Positions 24,209 to 35,620 are shown, counted from the first letter of the stretch. The stretch is DNA of 64,000 nucleotides from Pluralibacter sp. (GCF_019237635.1 NZ_JAFAGS010000052.1:26896-90895), one strand, 5' to 3'. Notes: a model not told the origin generated them from the sequence alone. Numbers and translations: made by a program.

Positions 24209-24760
24209 TCAGAACTTAAAGTTGAAACCCGCGTAAGGGCCGTCGGCCAGAGTGTTATCTTTGTTACCGTCTTTACCTGCCATCTCAATATAGCGATAGC
24301 CAGCATCAATGCTCATTGATTTGGTGAGGTTAAAACGTACACTGGCGTTCGCTTCAACGTAGTCTTCGACACCACTTGAGAGCGAATCCGGCGAATAGTA
24401 ATACTCCCCCATCAGCGTAATGAAATCACCTAACGGCAATTGCGCGCCGACGCCGACAGCCACGGCATAGCCCTCGTCGCCATTATTGGGGTTCAGATAA
24501 ACAGCGCGTCCGCCAGGGGTGAGAATGAGCGAGCCCAGTGGGAAGTTGTATCCCATACCCAACCCGGCGATATCGCCATCGTTATCGCTGTGCGCCCAGT
24601 TACCGTTGAAGGTAAAACCCGGTTCGCTACCGCCAAATGTCGCGGAAAGGTTGGTGTAGTTTTCGCCTGCATCGCCGTGAAGATTGACAGCGGCGCTGGC
24701 AGTCCCGCTAACAGTGAGCGCCGCTATCAGCAACGCAGCTTTCGTTTTGAGCGTGTTCAT
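24209..24760 (-). CDS. YfaZ-family outer membrane protein
   Basis: This is a 183-residue putative outer membrane beta-barrel resembling E. coli YfaZ throughout: VNLHGDAGENYTNL after the signal peptide, then NWAHSDNDGDIAGLGMGYNFPLG, YLNPNNGDEGYAVAVG, GEYYYSPDSLSSGVEDYVEANA and AGKDGNKDNTLADGPYAGFNF. A signal peptide ends near SGTASA (about residue 23), and the C-terminal Phe is the BAM recognition signal. E. coli yfaZ lies elsewhere, so this could be a paralogue; that copy is not in this window. It follows the OmpA-like gene in the same direction with a terminator between them. Function is unknown. Confidence 0.85.
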   Translation of the reverse strand: MNTLKTKAALLIAALTVSGTASAAVNLHGDAGENYTNLSATFGGSEPGFTFNGNWAHSDNDGDIAGLGMGYNFPLGSLILTPGGRAVYLNPNNGDEGYAVAVGVGAQLPLGDFITLMGEYYYSPDSLSSGVEDYVEANASVRFNLTKSMSIDAGYRYIEMAGKDGNKDNTLADGPYAGFNFKF

Positions 24761-24776
24761 TGTATGTCCCTACAGG

Positions 24777-24805
24777 TAAAAAAAGCCCGATACTGACGAT
24801 CGGGC
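24777..24805 (-). terminator. Terminator after the OmpA-like gene
   Basis: On the minus strand GCCCGAT-CGTCAGT-ATCGGGC is followed by a run of seven T. It separates the OmpA-like gene from the yfaZ-like gene, so the latter likely has its own promoter or depends on read-through. Confidence 0.8.
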
Positions 24806-24838
24806 AAGTAAGACAAGGTGTCTGCTGCTACGTGCGTG

Positions 24839-25882
24839 TTATTGGCCGGAGATCTGCACCACAACACGGCGATCAGGAGACAGGCAGTTTTTCAGTGCGC
24901 TGCCGGTCATGTTATCGCAGGTATTACCCGTGACGGAGTCTGTCGCACCGCGACCTTCCGTCTGGATGTTTGCCGGAGACATACCGAGGCTGACCAGCTG
25001 CTCAGCAACGGCCTGGGCGCGACGAGCGGACAGTGCCTGGTTGTAAGAAGCGCTGCCGGTACGGTCGCTGTAACCAATGACCAGGGTGGTATTGCCAGTG
25101 GCAGACTGCAGGTCCGGAGAATGATACAGCTGGTTAATAGCCGCTTTGCCTTCGTTTGTCAGCGTTGCGGAGTCATAACCGAACATCACGTCAGACTTCA
25201 GGTTGAAGGTTTTTGGCTCTGCAGCTACTGGCGCCGGTGCTGGCGCAGGCGCGACAACCGGCTCTGGTGCATTTTGACCAAAGCGGTAGACGATGCCCGC
25301 CGTCACAGTGCTGATGTCTGCGGTCATGCCGATCTGGTTTTCATTACCCACATTGCTGACCCACTGGTATTCGAGGCGGCCAGCCAGGCTTGGGGTGAAC
25401 GCGTACTCGGTACCGACTGCCAGCAGCGGGCGTACGCCAGTATCGAAGGTGCTGTGACCCGCGGTTTCGGTTTCCGCACGATAGCCCATGGCGCCTGCGC
25501 GACCGTAGAGATCCCAGCTATCGGAAAGGTCATAGCTGGCTTTAACAGAAAGCTGCAGACCCTGGCTTTTCATTTTACCGCCTACGGCACCGTTGTTGCC
25601 GTTGAACTGCATGTTGCCGAGGTAATCGTAACCGCCTTCAACCGCCAGCCAATTATTAATCTGATAGCCGCCGAAGAAGCCACCGCCGACATTGTCGTGG
25701 TTGATATCAATATCCGTCGCCTGACGAATATTGTCATTGAAGTCATTATTTGCGCTGGTATCAAAATAATGGGACCAGCCAAATTTTGCACCGCCGTACC
25801 AGGTACCAGCATCAGCGGCAGCAAATGCCGTGGACATTGTGCAAGCGTTTAAAATTGTCAGAGCGACAAGTGTTTTTTTCAT
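24839..25882 (-). CDS. OmpA-like outer membrane protein (OmpA paralogue)
   Basis: This 347-residue protein has the full OmpA plan. A signal peptide ends near STAFAA (about 22); an eight-stranded barrel spans about 24-195 (WYGGAKFGWSHYFDT, GGYQINNWLAVEGGYDYLG, ALRYRFG-like end IVYRFGQ). A Pro/Ala hinge (APEPVVAPAPAPAP) follows, then the periplasmic OmpA_C peptidoglycan-binding domain (about 225-345) with SDRTGS and the RRAQAV helix, and two Cys (in TCDN and NCLSPDRR). Identity to E. coli OmpA looks moderate, and the genomic position differs from ompA, so it is probably an additional paralogue. It is preceded by an AGGG ribosome site. Confidence 0.9.
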   Translation of the reverse strand: MKKTLVALTILNACTMSTAFAAADAGTWYGGAKFGWSHYFDTSANNDFNDNIRQATDIDINHDNVGGGFFGGYQINNWLAVEGGYDYLGNMQFNGNNGAVGGKMKSQGLQLSVKASYDLSDSWDLYGRAGAMGYRAETETAGHSTFDTGVRPLLAVGTEYAFTPSLAGRLEYQWVSNVGNENQIGMTADISTVTAGIVYRFGQNAPEPVVAPAPAPAPVAAEPKTFNLKSDVMFGYDSATLTNEGKAAINQLYHSPDLQSATGNTTLVIGYSDRTGSASYNQALSARRAQAVAEQLVSLGMSPANIQTEGRGATDSVTGNTCDNMTGSALKNCLSPDRRVVVQISGQ

Positions 25883-26046
25883 TTTCTAACCCTGGATCTG
25901 TTATAACGTAGTCGAAACCACGTGAAATAGTCTTATAGCGCAAGCGGCTAAGATATCGATGTTTTTTAAATCAGTTAATGATTACTTTGTTTATTTTTAA
26001 ATTGTTTTTAACTGTTTCAAAATATATTTATAACAGAAAGGAAGCC

Positions 26047-26075
26047 GCCACCGCTTGAAATATTAAAGCGGCGGT
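26047..26075 (-). terminator. Possible terminator after the IprA-like regulator gene
   Basis: Minus strand: GCCGCTT, an 11-nt AT-rich loop and AAGCGGTGG (one G-T pair) follow the stop codon at 26089, leading into CTTCCTTTCTGTT. The stem is imperfect. Confidence 0.45.
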
Positions 26076-26088
26076 GGATGTCGTAGGG

Positions 26089-26718
26089 TTAGAATTTTTC
26101 AGGCAGGGTCGTAATGCTTTGCAAATATCCGCCGCGGATAAATTGGATATATTTCCCTTTTTTGAGTGCGGATAATACATTTAATACGCTGCTGCGTGAT
26201 AAATGTGTCCGGTCCTGAATATAATCGAGCATTGAGGTACGCATGCGGGTTTCTTCAGGCAGCAGGATCATTTCCAGCAGATGGTTACGAATGACCGAAT
26301 AGGTGCGCTGTTGCAAAACCAGCGTGTCGCGATACCCCATATAGGCGGTATGGTACGCCAGCAGGGCAGTAACATCCTGCCACAGGTTCTTTTCGGTAAA
26401 AATGCGGATGGCGACATCAGCATCAATTCGCAATACGGTGGATTCAACCTCTGTACGCAGACCGTGGCCACGCATGGGTTGCAGCATTTCTGCTACGCCA
26501 AACAGGTGGGGTTCGTAAACCGTTACCATCACTAGCCCATCGGATGCCCGCAGAATGGAAATCTCACCCTCTTTAAAAAGATAAAGCTGCGGCTCGCCTT
26601 TATAGTCCCAGGTGAGCTTTTTACGGGCAACTGATTTTAGCGTGATAGCATGTGGTTCCAGCGCAGCAATCAGTCGATCAATTGAGGGCTGCGGTCGTAC
26701 AGGTTGCGAAATATGCAT
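26089..26718 (-). CDS. Crp-like transcriptional regulator of the IprA/YaiV family
   Basis: This 209-residue protein has an N-terminal cyclic-nucleotide-binding-like fold (about 30-130) lacking the cAMP phosphate-binding cassette, and a C-terminal winged HTH. The end, TRxxSRSSVLNVLSALKKGKYIQ followed by a ITTLPEKF tail, closely resembles E. coli YaiV (IprA), an inhibitor of peroxide resistance. I chose ATG 26718-26716 because GAGGA lies 6 bases upstream; ATG 26730 and an upstream frame are alternatives. It is oriented like the OmpA-like and YfaZ-like genes downstream, and could control them; that is inference. Confidence 0.82.
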   Translation of the reverse strand: MHISQPVRPQPSIDRLIAALEPHAITLKSVARKKLTWDYKGEPQLYLFKEGEISILRASDGLVMVTVYEPHLFGVAEMLQPMRGHGLRTEVESTVLRIDADVAIRIFTEKNLWQDVTALLAYHTAYMGYRDTLVLQQRTYSVIRNHLLEMILLPEETRMRTSMLDYIQDRTHLSRSSVLNVLSALKKGKYIQFIRGGYLQSITTLPEKF

Positions 26719-26867
26719 AGAAATCCTCATAAGAAATGATGATATCTTCCGTCGGAAATGATAGACGAGCATGTAAATGCACAATGGAAGGCGAAGAGGC
26801 AAATTACCCCAAAACCGGCCCAGTTTAGTAGGTTATATGGCGTTGGCAAAGTTTTTTTAGTTTAGAA

Positions 26868-26903
26868 AAATACACGGGTCAGAAATTTCTGACCCGTGTA
26901 TTT
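26868..26903 (-). terminator. Terminator after argG (36-bp perfect palindrome)
   Basis: A 36-bp uninterrupted palindrome is centred between 26885 and 26886 (arms AAATACACGGGTCAGAAA). On the minus strand it is followed by TTCTAAACTAAAAAAAC. It lies 25 bp past the argG stop and is the likely terminator. Confidence 0.75.
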
Positions 26904-26927
26904 GAAAGAGTTACTTTTTATTGCTGA

Positions 26928-28325
<1,398 letters not shown>

Positions 28326-28327
28326 CT

Positions 28328-28366
28328 ATTGCATTTTTATGCAAAATAAGTGAGTTTTCATTTAAA
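28328..28366. promoter_or_regulatory. Probable tandem ARG boxes (ArgR operator) of argG
   Basis: ATTGCATTTTTATGCAAA (28328-28345) matches the 18-bp ARG box palindrome pattern. Three bases later AGTGAGTTTTCATTTAAA (28349-28366) keeps the first half-site only. The 3-bp spacing of paired boxes is what the ArgR hexamer needs. The boxes lie 50-90 bp upstream of the argG start. Confidence 0.65.
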
Positions 28367-28489
28367 CACCTTTTCACCATTACGGGAAGAGATTCGTGTG
28401 TTTTTCGTGAAAAATTTGTTTTCTCAATGCGTTAATATTATGCATAACAGCGGATTTTTTATGCTGACGCTACCCTCAGGATGAATAGG

Positions 28490-28519
28490 TTGACACGGGT
28501 GGCGATACTTCAATATACT
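28490..28519 (+). promoter_or_regulatory. Sigma-70 promoter upstream of metY
   Basis: TTGACA (28490-28495), 18-bp spacer, TATACT (28514-28519). Transcription would begin near 28526, just before the leuU-derived repeat, and run into metY and the nusA-infB operon. Confidence 0.75.
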
Positions 28520-28534
28520 GAACGCCGATTTTAC

Positions 28535-28553
28535 GTCCCGTCCTCGGTACCAA
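28535..28553 (+). repeat. 19-bp direct repeat, copy 2 (orphan leuU 3' end)
   Basis: The sequence is identical to 23604-23622, the 3' end of leuU including CCA, but no tRNA body precedes it. It sits 57 bp upstream of metY and marks the far end of the argG segment. Confidence 0.8.
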
Positions 28554-28610
28554 ATCCCAGCAGTATTTGCGTTTTTTACTCAAAATGAGTAAAATATGCC
28601 ACGTTTCAGG

Positions 28611-28687
<77 letters not shown>

Positions 28688-28703
28688 CTTTCCCTTTGAG
28701 TTC

Positions 28704-28740
28704 TTTTTCAAATATACTCTTCGTAGCTGGATTTGAAAAA
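28704..28740 (+). other. Leader hairpin between metY and rimP
   Basis: TTTTTCAAAT (28704-28713) pairs perfectly with ATTTGAAAAA (28731-28740) around a 17-nt loop. Its position matches the processing/attenuation region of the E. coli metY-nusA leader, so it may be where the tRNA is cut from the mRNA. Confidence 0.55.
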
Positions 28741-28794
28741 ATTCTCTCGGAAGGTACTCCAGACCGCACTTGCGGTTATAGGGTTCAGTTATCT

Positions 28795-28821
28795 AAAACC
28801 CCGATTTATCGGGGTTTTTTG
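28795..28821 (+). terminator. Internal terminator/attenuator before rimP
   Basis: AAAACCCCGATTTATCGGGGTTTTTTG is a strong intrinsic terminator inside the operon leader, about 60 bp before rimP. It is likely to act as a partial stop controlling rimP-nusA-infB expression. Confidence 0.8.
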
Positions 28822-28879
28822 TTATCTGACTAAAGAATAACTGGGCTTTACGCCCTTTTTTTATGTCTTGGGGGTGGGC

Positions 28880-29332
28880 TTGTCCACTTTAGAACAGAAA
28901 TTGACAGAGATGCTTACGGCGCCGGTTGAGGCTTTGGGCTTTGAGCTGGTTGGCATCGAATTCGTTCGCGGTCGCACATCCACGCTGCGCATCTATATTG
29001 ATAGTGAAGATGGCATCAATGTTGATGACTGTGCTGATGTGAGCCACCAGGTCAGTGCCGTCATGGATGTTGAAGATCCTATCACCGTTGCCTACAACCT
29101 GGAAGTTTCCTCACCGGGCCTCGACCGTCCTATGTTCACCGCTGCTCACTACACGCGTTTCCTCGGTGAAGAGATTTCGCTGGTTCTGCGCATGGCGGTA
29201 CAAAACCGTCGCAAATGGCAGGGCATTATCAAAGCGGTAGACGGTGAAATGATCACCGTAACAGTCGAAGGCAAAGATGAAGTGTTCGCGCTGAGTAACA
29301 TCCAGAAGGCGAACCTGGTTCCCCACTTTTAA
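28880..29332 (+). CDS. rimP: Ribosome maturation factor RimP
   Basis: RimP assists maturation of the 30S subunit. It has 150 residues in two domains: N-terminal alpha/beta (1-80) and C-terminal SH3-like barrel (about 85-150). I chose the TTG at 28880 (MSTLEQKL in translation), preceded by GGGGGTGGG, since it gives the E. coli length and sequence. An upstream ATG at 28863 is out of this frame, and a GGG-rich extension is not conserved. nusA begins 27 bp downstream. Confidence 0.95.
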   Translation: MSTLEQKLTEMLTAPVEALGFELVGIEFVRGRTSTLRIYIDSEDGINVDDCADVSHQVSAVMDVEDPITVAYNLEVSSPGLDRPMFTAAHYTRFLGEEISLVLRMAVQNRRKWQGIIKAVDGEMITVTVEGKDEVFALSNIQKANLVPHF

Positions 29333-29359
29333 CAGTCTGGATTGAGGTGAAAGGCCCCG

Positions 29360-30862
29360 ATGAACAAAGAAATTTTGGCTGTTGTTGAAGCCGTTTCCAA
29401 CGAAAAGGCGCTGCCGCGCGAGAAAATTTTCGAAGCGCTGGAAAGCGCGCTGGCGACGGCCACCAAGAAAAAATACGAACAAGAGATTGATGTTCGCGTA
29501 GAGATCGATCGTAAAAGCGGCGACTTCGATACCTTCCGTCGCTGGGTGATCGTTGAAGAAGTTACTCAGCCGACCAAAGAAATTACGCTGGAAGCCGCGC
29601 GCTTCGAAGACGAAAGCCTGAACGTTGGCGAGTACGTTGAAGATCAGATCGAATCTGTCACTTTTGACCGCATCACGACCCAAACGGCGAAGCAGGTTAT
29701 CGTGCAGAAAGTCCGTGAAGCCGAACGCGCAATGGTCGTCGATCAGTTCCGCGATCAGGAAGGCGAGATCGTCACTGGCGTGGTGAAGAAGGTGAACCGC
29801 GACAACATCGCCCTGGAAATCAAATCCGAAGGGATGGCCGGTAACGCTGAAGCGGTGATTTTGCGTGAAGACATGCTGCCGCGTGAAAACTTCCGTCCAG
29901 GCGATCGTATCCGCGGCGTTCTGTATGCCGTTCGCCCGGAAGCACGTGGCGCACAGCTGTTCGTGACCCGTTCTAAACCAGAAATGTTGGTCGAGCTGTT
30001 CCGTATCGAAGTACCGGAAATCGGCGAAGAAGTTATTGAGATTAAAGCGGCGGCCCGCGATCCGGGTTCTCGCGCCAAAATTGCCGTGAAAACCAACGAC
30101 AAGCGTATCGACCCGGTCGGCGCCTGCGTCGGTATGCGCGGTGCGCGCGTTCAAGCGGTTTCTACCGAGCTTGGCGGCGAACGTATTGATATCGTGCTGT
30201 GGGACGACAACCCGGCGCAGTTCGTCATCAACGCAATGGCGCCGGCAGATGTCGCGTCTATCGTGGTTGACGAAGATAAGCACACCATGGATATCGCGGT
30301 AGAAGCGGGCAACCTGGCGCAGGCTATCGGCCGTAACGGTCAGAACGTCCGCCTGGCTTCACAGCTGAGCGGTTGGGAACTCAACGTGATGACCGTTGAT
30401 GACCTGCAGGCGAAGCATCAGGCTGAAGCGCACGCGGCTATCGATACCTTCACGAAGTATCTCGATATTGATGAAGAGTTCGCTACGGTGTTGGTGGAAG
30501 AAGGTTTCTCCAGCCTGGAAGAACTGGCCTACGTGCCGATGAAAGAGCTGCTGGAAATTGACGGCCTGGATGAGCCAACCGTTGAAGCCCTGCGTGAACG
30601 TGCGAAAAACGCACTGACTACGCTGGCGCTGGCCCAGGAAGAAAGCCTCGGTAATAACCAACCGGCTGACGATCTGCTGAACCTTGAAGGTCTGGATCGC
30701 GCGATGGCATTCAAACTGGCCGCCCGTGGTGTTTGTACGCTGGAAGACCTTGCCGAGCAGGGCGTTGATGACCTGGCTGATATCGAAGAGATGACCGACG
30801 AGAAAGCCGGTGAGCTCATCATGGCAGCCCGCAACATTTGCTGGTTTGGCGACGAAGCGTAA
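29360..30862 (+). CDS. nusA: Transcription termination/antitermination factor NusA
   Basis: NusA binds RNA polymerase and modulates pausing, termination and rRNA antitermination. It has 500 residues: N-terminal RNAP-binding domain (1-125), S1 domain (about 135-200), KH1/KH2 (about 230-345, with [19 protein letters not shown] and [13 protein letters not shown]), and two acidic repeats (about 365-495). It is a few residues longer than the 495-residue E. coli protein, with the difference near the C-terminus. Confidence 0.97.
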   Translation: MNKEILAVVEAVSNEKALPREKIFEALESALATATKKKYEQEIDVRVEIDRKSGDFDTFRRWVIVEEVTQPTKEITLEAARFEDESLNVGEYVEDQIESVTFDRITTQTAKQVIVQKVREAERAMVVDQFRDQEGEIVTGVVKKVNRDNIALEIKSEGMAGNAEAVILREDMLPRENFRPGDRIRGVLYAVRPEARGAQLFVTRSKPEMLVELFRIEVPEIGEEVIEIKAAARDPGSRAKIAVKTNDKRIDPVGACVGMRGARVQAVSTELGGERIDIVLWDDNPAQFVINAMAPADVASIVVDEDKHTMDIAVEAGNLAQAIGRNGQNVRLASQLSGWELNVMTVDDLQAKHQAEAHAAIDTFTKYLDIDEEFATVLVEEGFSSLEELAYVPMKELLEIDGLDEPTVEALRERAKNALTTLALAQEESLGNNQPADDLLNLEGLDRAMAFKLAARGVCTLEDLAEQGVDDLADIEEMTDEKAGELIMAARNICWFGDEA

Positions 30863-30886
30863 TAAACTGTAGCAGGAAGGAACAGC

Positions 30887-33577
30887 ATGACCGATGTAAC
30901 TGTAAAATCGCTGGCTGCCGAGATTCAGACCTCCGTGGACCGCCTGGTACAGCAATTTGCTGATGCAGGGATCCAGAAGTCCGCTGATGACTCGGTGACC
31001 GCGCACGAAAAACAAGCCTTGTTAGCGCACCTGAATCGTGAACACGGTTCTACGCCTGACAAGCTAACGCTGCAGCGCAAAACGCGCAGTACGTTGAATA
31101 TCCCAGGTACCGGTGGCAAAAGTAAATCGGTACAAATCGAAGTCCGCAAGACGCGCACCTTTGTAAAACGTGATCCGCAAGAGGCAGAACGCCTCGCTGC
31201 GGAAGAGCAGGCACAGCGTGAAGCGGAAGAACAAGCTCAGCGTGAGGCGGAAGCAACTGCCAAACGTGAGGCAGAATTAAAAGCTGAACGTGAGGCCGCA
31301 GAAAAAGCGAAACGCGACGCCAGTGATAAAGCGAAGCGTGAAGCTGCGGAAAAAGACAAAGTGAGCAATCAACAGACAGACGAAATGACCAAAACCGCCC
31401 AGGCAGAAAAAGCCCGTCGTGAAAATGAAGCTGCTGAGCTCAAGCGTAAAGCGGAAGAAGAAGCGCGCCGTAAGCTTGAAGACGAAGCCCGTCGAGTGGC
31501 TGAAGAAGCGCGCCGTATGGCAGAAGAAAACGAGAAGAACGGTGTTGATACCGCTGAACAGTCTGAAGACACCAGCGATTATCACGTGACCACATCTCAG
31601 CACGCGCGTCAGGCAGAAGACGACAACGACCGAGAAGTGGAAGGCGGCCGTGGCCGTGGCCGTAATACGAAAGCGGCGCGTCCGGCGAAAAAAGGCAACA
31701 AACACGCCGAATCTAAGGCTGACCGTGAAGAAGCGCGTGCAGCGGTTCGTGGCGGTAAAGGCGGCAAGCAGCGTAAAGGTTCCTCCCTGCAGCAGGGCTT
31801 CCAGAAGCCAGTGCAAGCCGTTAACCGTGACGTTGTCATCGGTGAAACCATCACCGTTGGCGATCTGGCTAACAAAATGGCGGTAAAAGGCTCTCAGGTC
31901 ATCAAAGCGATGATGAAACTGGGCGCGATGGCCACCATCAACCAGGTTATCGACCAGGAAACGGCACAGCTGGTTGCTGAAGAGATGGGCCACAAAGTTA
32001 TCCTGCGTCGTGAAAACGAGCTGGAAGAAGCGGTAATGAGCGACCGTGATACGGGCGCTGCGGCTGAACCGCGCGCGCCGGTCGTGACCATCATGGGTCA
32101 CGTTGACCACGGTAAAACCTCTCTGCTGGACTACATTCGTTCAACGAAAGTGGCCTCTGGCGAAGCGGGTGGTATTACCCAGCATATCGGTGCATACCAC
32201 GTAGAAACCGAAAACGGCATGATCACCTTCCTGGATACCCCAGGTCACGCAGCGTTTACCTCAATGCGTGCCCGTGGTGCTCAGGCAACGGATATCGTTG
32301 TTCTGGTGGTTGCGGCGGACGACGGCGTGATGCCGCAGACCATCGAAGCTATCCAGCACGCGAAAGCGGCGCAGGTACCGCTGGTTGTTGCGGTGAACAA
32401 AATCGATAAGCCGGAAGCCGATCTGGACCGCGTTAAAAACGAACTCTCTCAGTACGGCGTTATGCCGGAAGAGTGGGGCGGTGAAGCGCAGTTCATCCCT
32501 GTTTCTGCGAAAGCCGGTACCGGTATCGACGACCTTCTGAACGCAATTCTGCTGCAGGCGGAAGTTCTGGAGCTGAAAGCGATTCGTAAAGGTATGGCGA
32601 GCGGCGCGGTCATCGAATCCTTCCTGGATAAAGGTCGTGGTCCGGTTGCTACCGTGCTGGTTCGCGAAGGTACCCTCAACAAAGGCGACATCGTACTGTG
32701 TGGTTTCGAGTACGGCCGTGTGCGCGCGATGCGTAACGAACTGGGTCAGGAAGTGCTGGAAGCAGGTCCGTCCATTCCGGTGGAAATCCTGGGTCTGTCC
32801 GGTGTTCCGGCTGCGGGCGACGAAGTCACCGTGGTGCGTGACGAGAAGAAAGCACGTGAAGTTGCGCTGTATCGTCAGGGTAAATTCCGTGAAATTAAAC
32901 TGGCTCGTCAGCAGAAATCTAAACTCGAGAACATGTTCGCCAACATGACCGAAGGCGAAGTTCACGAAGTGAACATCGTGCTGAAAGCGGACGTTCAGGG
33001 TTCTGTGGAAGCGATTTCCGACTCCTTGCTGAAACTGTCTACTGACGAAGTTAAAGTGAAGATCATCGGTTCTGGCGTAGGTGGTATCACCGAAACCGAC
33101 GCGACCCTGGCTGCTGCATCCAACGCCATTCTGGTCGGCTTTAACGTTCGTGCTGATGCGTCTGCGCGTAAAGTTATCGATGCGGAAAGCCTGGATCTGC
33201 GTTACTACTCCGTCATCTATAACCTGATCGACGAAGTGAAAGCGGCGATGAGCGGTATGCTGTCTCCGGAACTGAAACAGCAGATCATCGGTCTGGCTGA
33301 AGTTCGCGACGTGTTCAAATCACCGAAATTCGGTGCGATCGCGGGCTGTATGGTTACCGAAGGTACCATCAAGCGTCACAACCCGATCCGCGTCCTGCGT
33401 GACAACGTGGTTATCTATGAAGGCGAGCTGGAATCCCTGCGTCGCTTCAAAGATGACGTAAACGAAGTCCGTAACGGCATGGAATGTGGTATCGGCGTTA
33501 AGAACTACAACGACGTTCGCGTTGGCGATATGATCGAAGTGTTCGAGATCATCGAGATCCAACGTACTATCGCGTAA
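30887..33577 (+). CDS. infB: Translation initiation factor IF-2
   Basis: IF-2 delivers fMet-tRNA to the 30S and promotes subunit joining. It has 896 residues. The N-terminal region (about 95-230) is a charged Ala/Glu/Arg/Lys repeat helix, followed by the IF2_N domain, the G domain with GHVDHGKT at about 404-411, NKID, and domains II-IV ending EIQRTIA. An internal GTG at 31361 (codon 159, after AEKDK) corresponds to the start of the shorter IF2-beta form in E. coli and is probably used too. It is 24 bp from nusA. Confidence 0.97.
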   Translation: MTDVTVKSLAAEIQTSVDRLVQQFADAGIQKSADDSVTAHEKQALLAHLNREHGSTPDKLTLQRKTRSTLNIPGTGGKSKSVQIEVRKTRTFVKRDPQEAERLAAEEQAQREAEEQAQREAEATAKREAELKAEREAAEKAKRDASDKAKREAAEKDKVSNQQTDEMTKTAQAEKARRENEAAELKRKAEEEARRKLEDEARRVAEEARRMAEENEKNGVDTAEQSEDTSDYHVTTSQHARQAEDDNDREVEGGRGRGRNTKAARPAKKGNKHAESKADREEARAAVRGGKGGKQRKGSSLQQGFQKPVQAVNRDVVIGETITVGDLANKMAVKGSQVIKAMMKLGAMATINQVIDQETAQLVAEEMGHKVILRRENELEEAVMSDRDTGAAAEPRAPVVTIMGHVDHGKTSLLDYIRSTKVASGEAGGITQHIGAYHVETENGMITFLDTPGHAAFTSMRARGAQATDIVVLVVAADDGVMPQTIEAIQHAKAAQVPLVVAVNKIDKPEADLDRVKNELSQYGVMPEEWGGEAQFIPVSAKAGTGIDDLLNAILLQAEVLELKAIRKGMASGAVIESFLDKGRGPVATVLVREGTLNKGDIVLCGFEYGRVRAMRNELGQEVLEAGPSIPVEILGLSGVPAAGDEVTVVRDEKKAREVALYRQGKFREIKLARQQKSKLENMFANMTEGEVHEVNIVLKADVQGSVEAISDSLLKLSTDEVKVKIIGSGVGGITETDATLAAASNAILVGFNVRADASARKVIDAESLDLRYYSVIYNLIDEVKAAMSGMLSPELKQQIIGLAEVRDVFKSPKFGAIAGCMVTEGTIKRHNPIRVLRDNVVIYEGELESLRRFKDDVNEVRNGMECGIGVKNYNDVRVGDMIEVFEIIEIQRTIA

Positions 33578-33636
33578 TCTTCGTAAGATTGCCGATTGTA
33601 GACCGGGATCGCCTCGCGCCACCCGGCAATAATTTT

Positions 33637-33662
33637 AAAAGGGGCTGAGTGCCCCTTTTTTG
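33637..33662 (+). terminator. Hairpin terminator/attenuator between infB and rbfA
   Basis: AAAAGGGGC-TGAGT-GCCCCTTTTTTTG is a perfect stem with T-run inside the operon, 60 bp past infB. It probably reduces rather than abolishes rbfA-truB expression. Confidence 0.75.
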
Positions 33663-33678
33663 TCTGGAGAATTTTATT

Positions 33679-34083
33679 ATGGCGAAAGAATTTGGTCGCC
33701 CACAGCGTGTTGCCCAGGAGATGCAAAAAGAGATAGCCATCATCCTGCAGCGCGAAATTAAAGACCCGCGTCTGGGTATGATGACCACGGTTTCCGGCGT
33801 GGAAATGTCCCGTGACCTGGCCTATGCCAAAGTGTTTGTGACCTTTCTGAACGACAAAGATGAAGCGGCCGTTAAAGCCGGCATCAAAGCGCTGCAGGAA
33901 GCATCAGGCTTCATCCGCTCGCTGCTGGGTAAAGCGATGCGCCTGCGTATCGTGCCGGAACTGACCTTCTTCTACGACAACTCGCTGGTCGAAGGTATGC
34001 GCATGTCCAACCTGGTGACCAGCGTGGTGAAACATGACGATGAGCGTCGTGTTAACCCTGCGGACGACAGCAAGGAGGACTGA
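33679..34083 (+). CDS. rbfA: 30S ribosome-binding factor RbfA
   Basis: RbfA is a KH-like RNA-binding protein that binds 16S rRNA helix 1/44 region in late 30S assembly and in cold adaptation. It has 134 residues with the KH-type core ([20 protein letters not shown], then YAKVFVTF). ATG 33679 ([11 protein letters not shown]) follows a TGGAGAA ribosome site. Its TGA overlaps the truB ATG (TGATG). Confidence 0.97.
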   Translation: MAKEFGRPQRVAQEMQKEIAIILQREIKDPRLGMMTTVSGVEMSRDLAYAKVFVTFLNDKDEAAVKAGIKALQEASGFIRSLLGKAMRLRIVPELTFFYDNSLVEGMRMSNLVTSVVKHDDERRVNPADDSKED

Positions 34084-35027
34084 TGAGTCGTCCTCGTCGT
34101 CGTGGTCGCGATGTGCATGGTGTACTGTTGCTGGATAAACCGCAGGGGGCATCCAGCAACGACGTACTACAGAAAGTTAAGCGCATCTATAACGCTAACC
34201 GCGCAGGGCATACCGGCGCGTTGGATCCGCTGGCAACCGGTATGCTGCCGGTGTGCCTCGGCGAAGCCACCAAGTTTTCCCAGTACCTGCTGGATTCCGA
34301 TAAGCGTTATCGCGTGATAGCGAAGCTGGGCCAGCGTACGGATACCTCCGATGCCGATGGGCAGGTGGTGGAAGAGCGTCCGGTCACCTTCAGCGCCGCG
34401 GCGCTTGAGGCGGCGCTGGACAGTTTCCGCGGCGATACCCAACAGGTGCCGTCGATGTATTCGGCGCTGAAGTACCAGGGGAAGAAGCTGTACGAATATG
34501 CCCGCCAGGGGATTGAAGTGCCGCGTGAAGCGCGTCCGATAACCGTGTACGAACTGCTGTTTATTCGCCACGTTGGGGACGAGCTGGAGCTGGAGATTCA
34601 CTGCTCTAAAGGCACCTATATTCGCACCATTATCGACGATCTTGGCGAGAAGCTTGGCTGCGGCGCGCACGTGATTTACCTGCGCCGTCTGGCGGTCAGC
34701 CGCTACCCGGTCGACCGTATGGTGACGCTGGAACAGCTGCAGGCGCTGGTCGCTCAGGCTGAAGAGCAGGGTATTCCGGCGGCAGACCTGCTGGACCCGC
34801 TGCTGATGCCGATGGACAGTCCGGCTGCGGACTATCCGCTGGTGAATATTCCACTCACCTCCTCCGTGTACTTTAAAAACGGTAATCCGGTACGCCAGTC
34901 AGGCGCGCCGCTGCATGGCCTGGTGCGCGTAACGGAAGGGGAAGAGGGCAAATTCATCGGGATGGGTGAAATGGATGATGAAGGGCGCGTCGCCCCGCGT
35001 CGTCTGGTTGTCGAGTATCCGCAATAA
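34083..35027 (+). CDS. truB: tRNA pseudouridine-55 synthase TruB
   Basis: TruB makes pseudouridine 55 in the T-loop of elongator tRNAs and also acts as a tRNA chaperone. It has 314 residues. The catalytic Asp is Asp48 in [12 protein letters not shown]; the C-terminal PUA-like domain covers about 255-314. It shares one base with the rbfA stop and is followed by the rpsO promoter. Confidence 0.97.
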   Translation: MSRPRRRGRDVHGVLLLDKPQGASSNDVLQKVKRIYNANRAGHTGALDPLATGMLPVCLGEATKFSQYLLDSDKRYRVIAKLGQRTDTSDADGQVVEERPVTFSAAALEAALDSFRGDTQQVPSMYSALKYQGKKLYEYARQGIEVPREARPITVYELLFIRHVGDELELEIHCSKGTYIRTIIDDLGEKLGCGAHVIYLRRLAVSRYPVDRMVTLEQLQALVAQAEEQGIPAADLLDPLLMPMDSPAADYPLVNIPLTSSVYFKNGNPVRQSGAPLHGLVRVTEGEEGKFIGMGEMDDEGRVAPRRLVVEYPQ

Positions 35028-35036
35028 TTGCCCGTA

Positions 35037-35065
35037 TTGCGATAACAGGTCGCTGCGAGTAGAAT
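35037..35065 (+). promoter_or_regulatory. Sigma-70 promoter of rpsO
   Basis: TTGCGA (35037-35042), 17-bp spacer and TAGAAT (35060-35065), matching the position of rpsO P1 in E. coli. Start would be about 35072, giving a leader of roughly 100 nt. Confidence 0.75.
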
Positions 35066-35094
35066 ATTGCCGCTTAGCGTCCGCTCATTGGTTT

Positions 35095-35444
<350 letters not shown>

Positions 35445-35462
35445 TTCTGGCGAGTTTCAGAA

Positions 35463-35489
35463 AGAGGGGCCTTCATGGCCCCTTTTTTC
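35463..35489 (+). terminator. Terminator after rpsO
   Basis: AGAGGGGCC-TTCAT-GGCCCCTTTTTTC is a strong stem with T-run between rpsO and pnp. Read-through past it allows rpsO-pnp cotranscripts in E. coli. Confidence 0.88.
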
Positions 35490-35566
35490 AACCAGATGGC
35501 AGCAATCCGCCGGAAACTCATGTATTGTTTGTATTGTTGCAATAAATGATCTTCATTGCAGAGGTT

Positions 35567-35620
35567 CGCGCGGCTAATGAGAGGCTTTACCCGCCAGGGT
35601 TAAGGTTGTCATTAGTCGCG
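35567..35620 (+). promoter_or_regulatory. pnp leader long hairpin (RNase III/PNPase autoregulation site)
   Basis: CGCGgCTAATGA pairs with TCATTAGtCGCG, enclosing an inner TACCC/GGGTTA stem. This is the double-stranded leader that RNase III cuts in E. coli so that PNPase can then destabilise its own mRNA. It ends about 80 bp before the pnp start. The intergenic region is also where E. coli encodes the antisense RNA SraG on the other strand, which I cannot confirm here. Confidence 0.7.

Noticed and set aside
31150..31560. Tandem repeat in infB as a mobile or CRISPR-like array
   Set aside because: The repeats encode the normal charged Ala/Glu/Arg/Lys helix of IF-2; units are irregular and coding, with no spacers.
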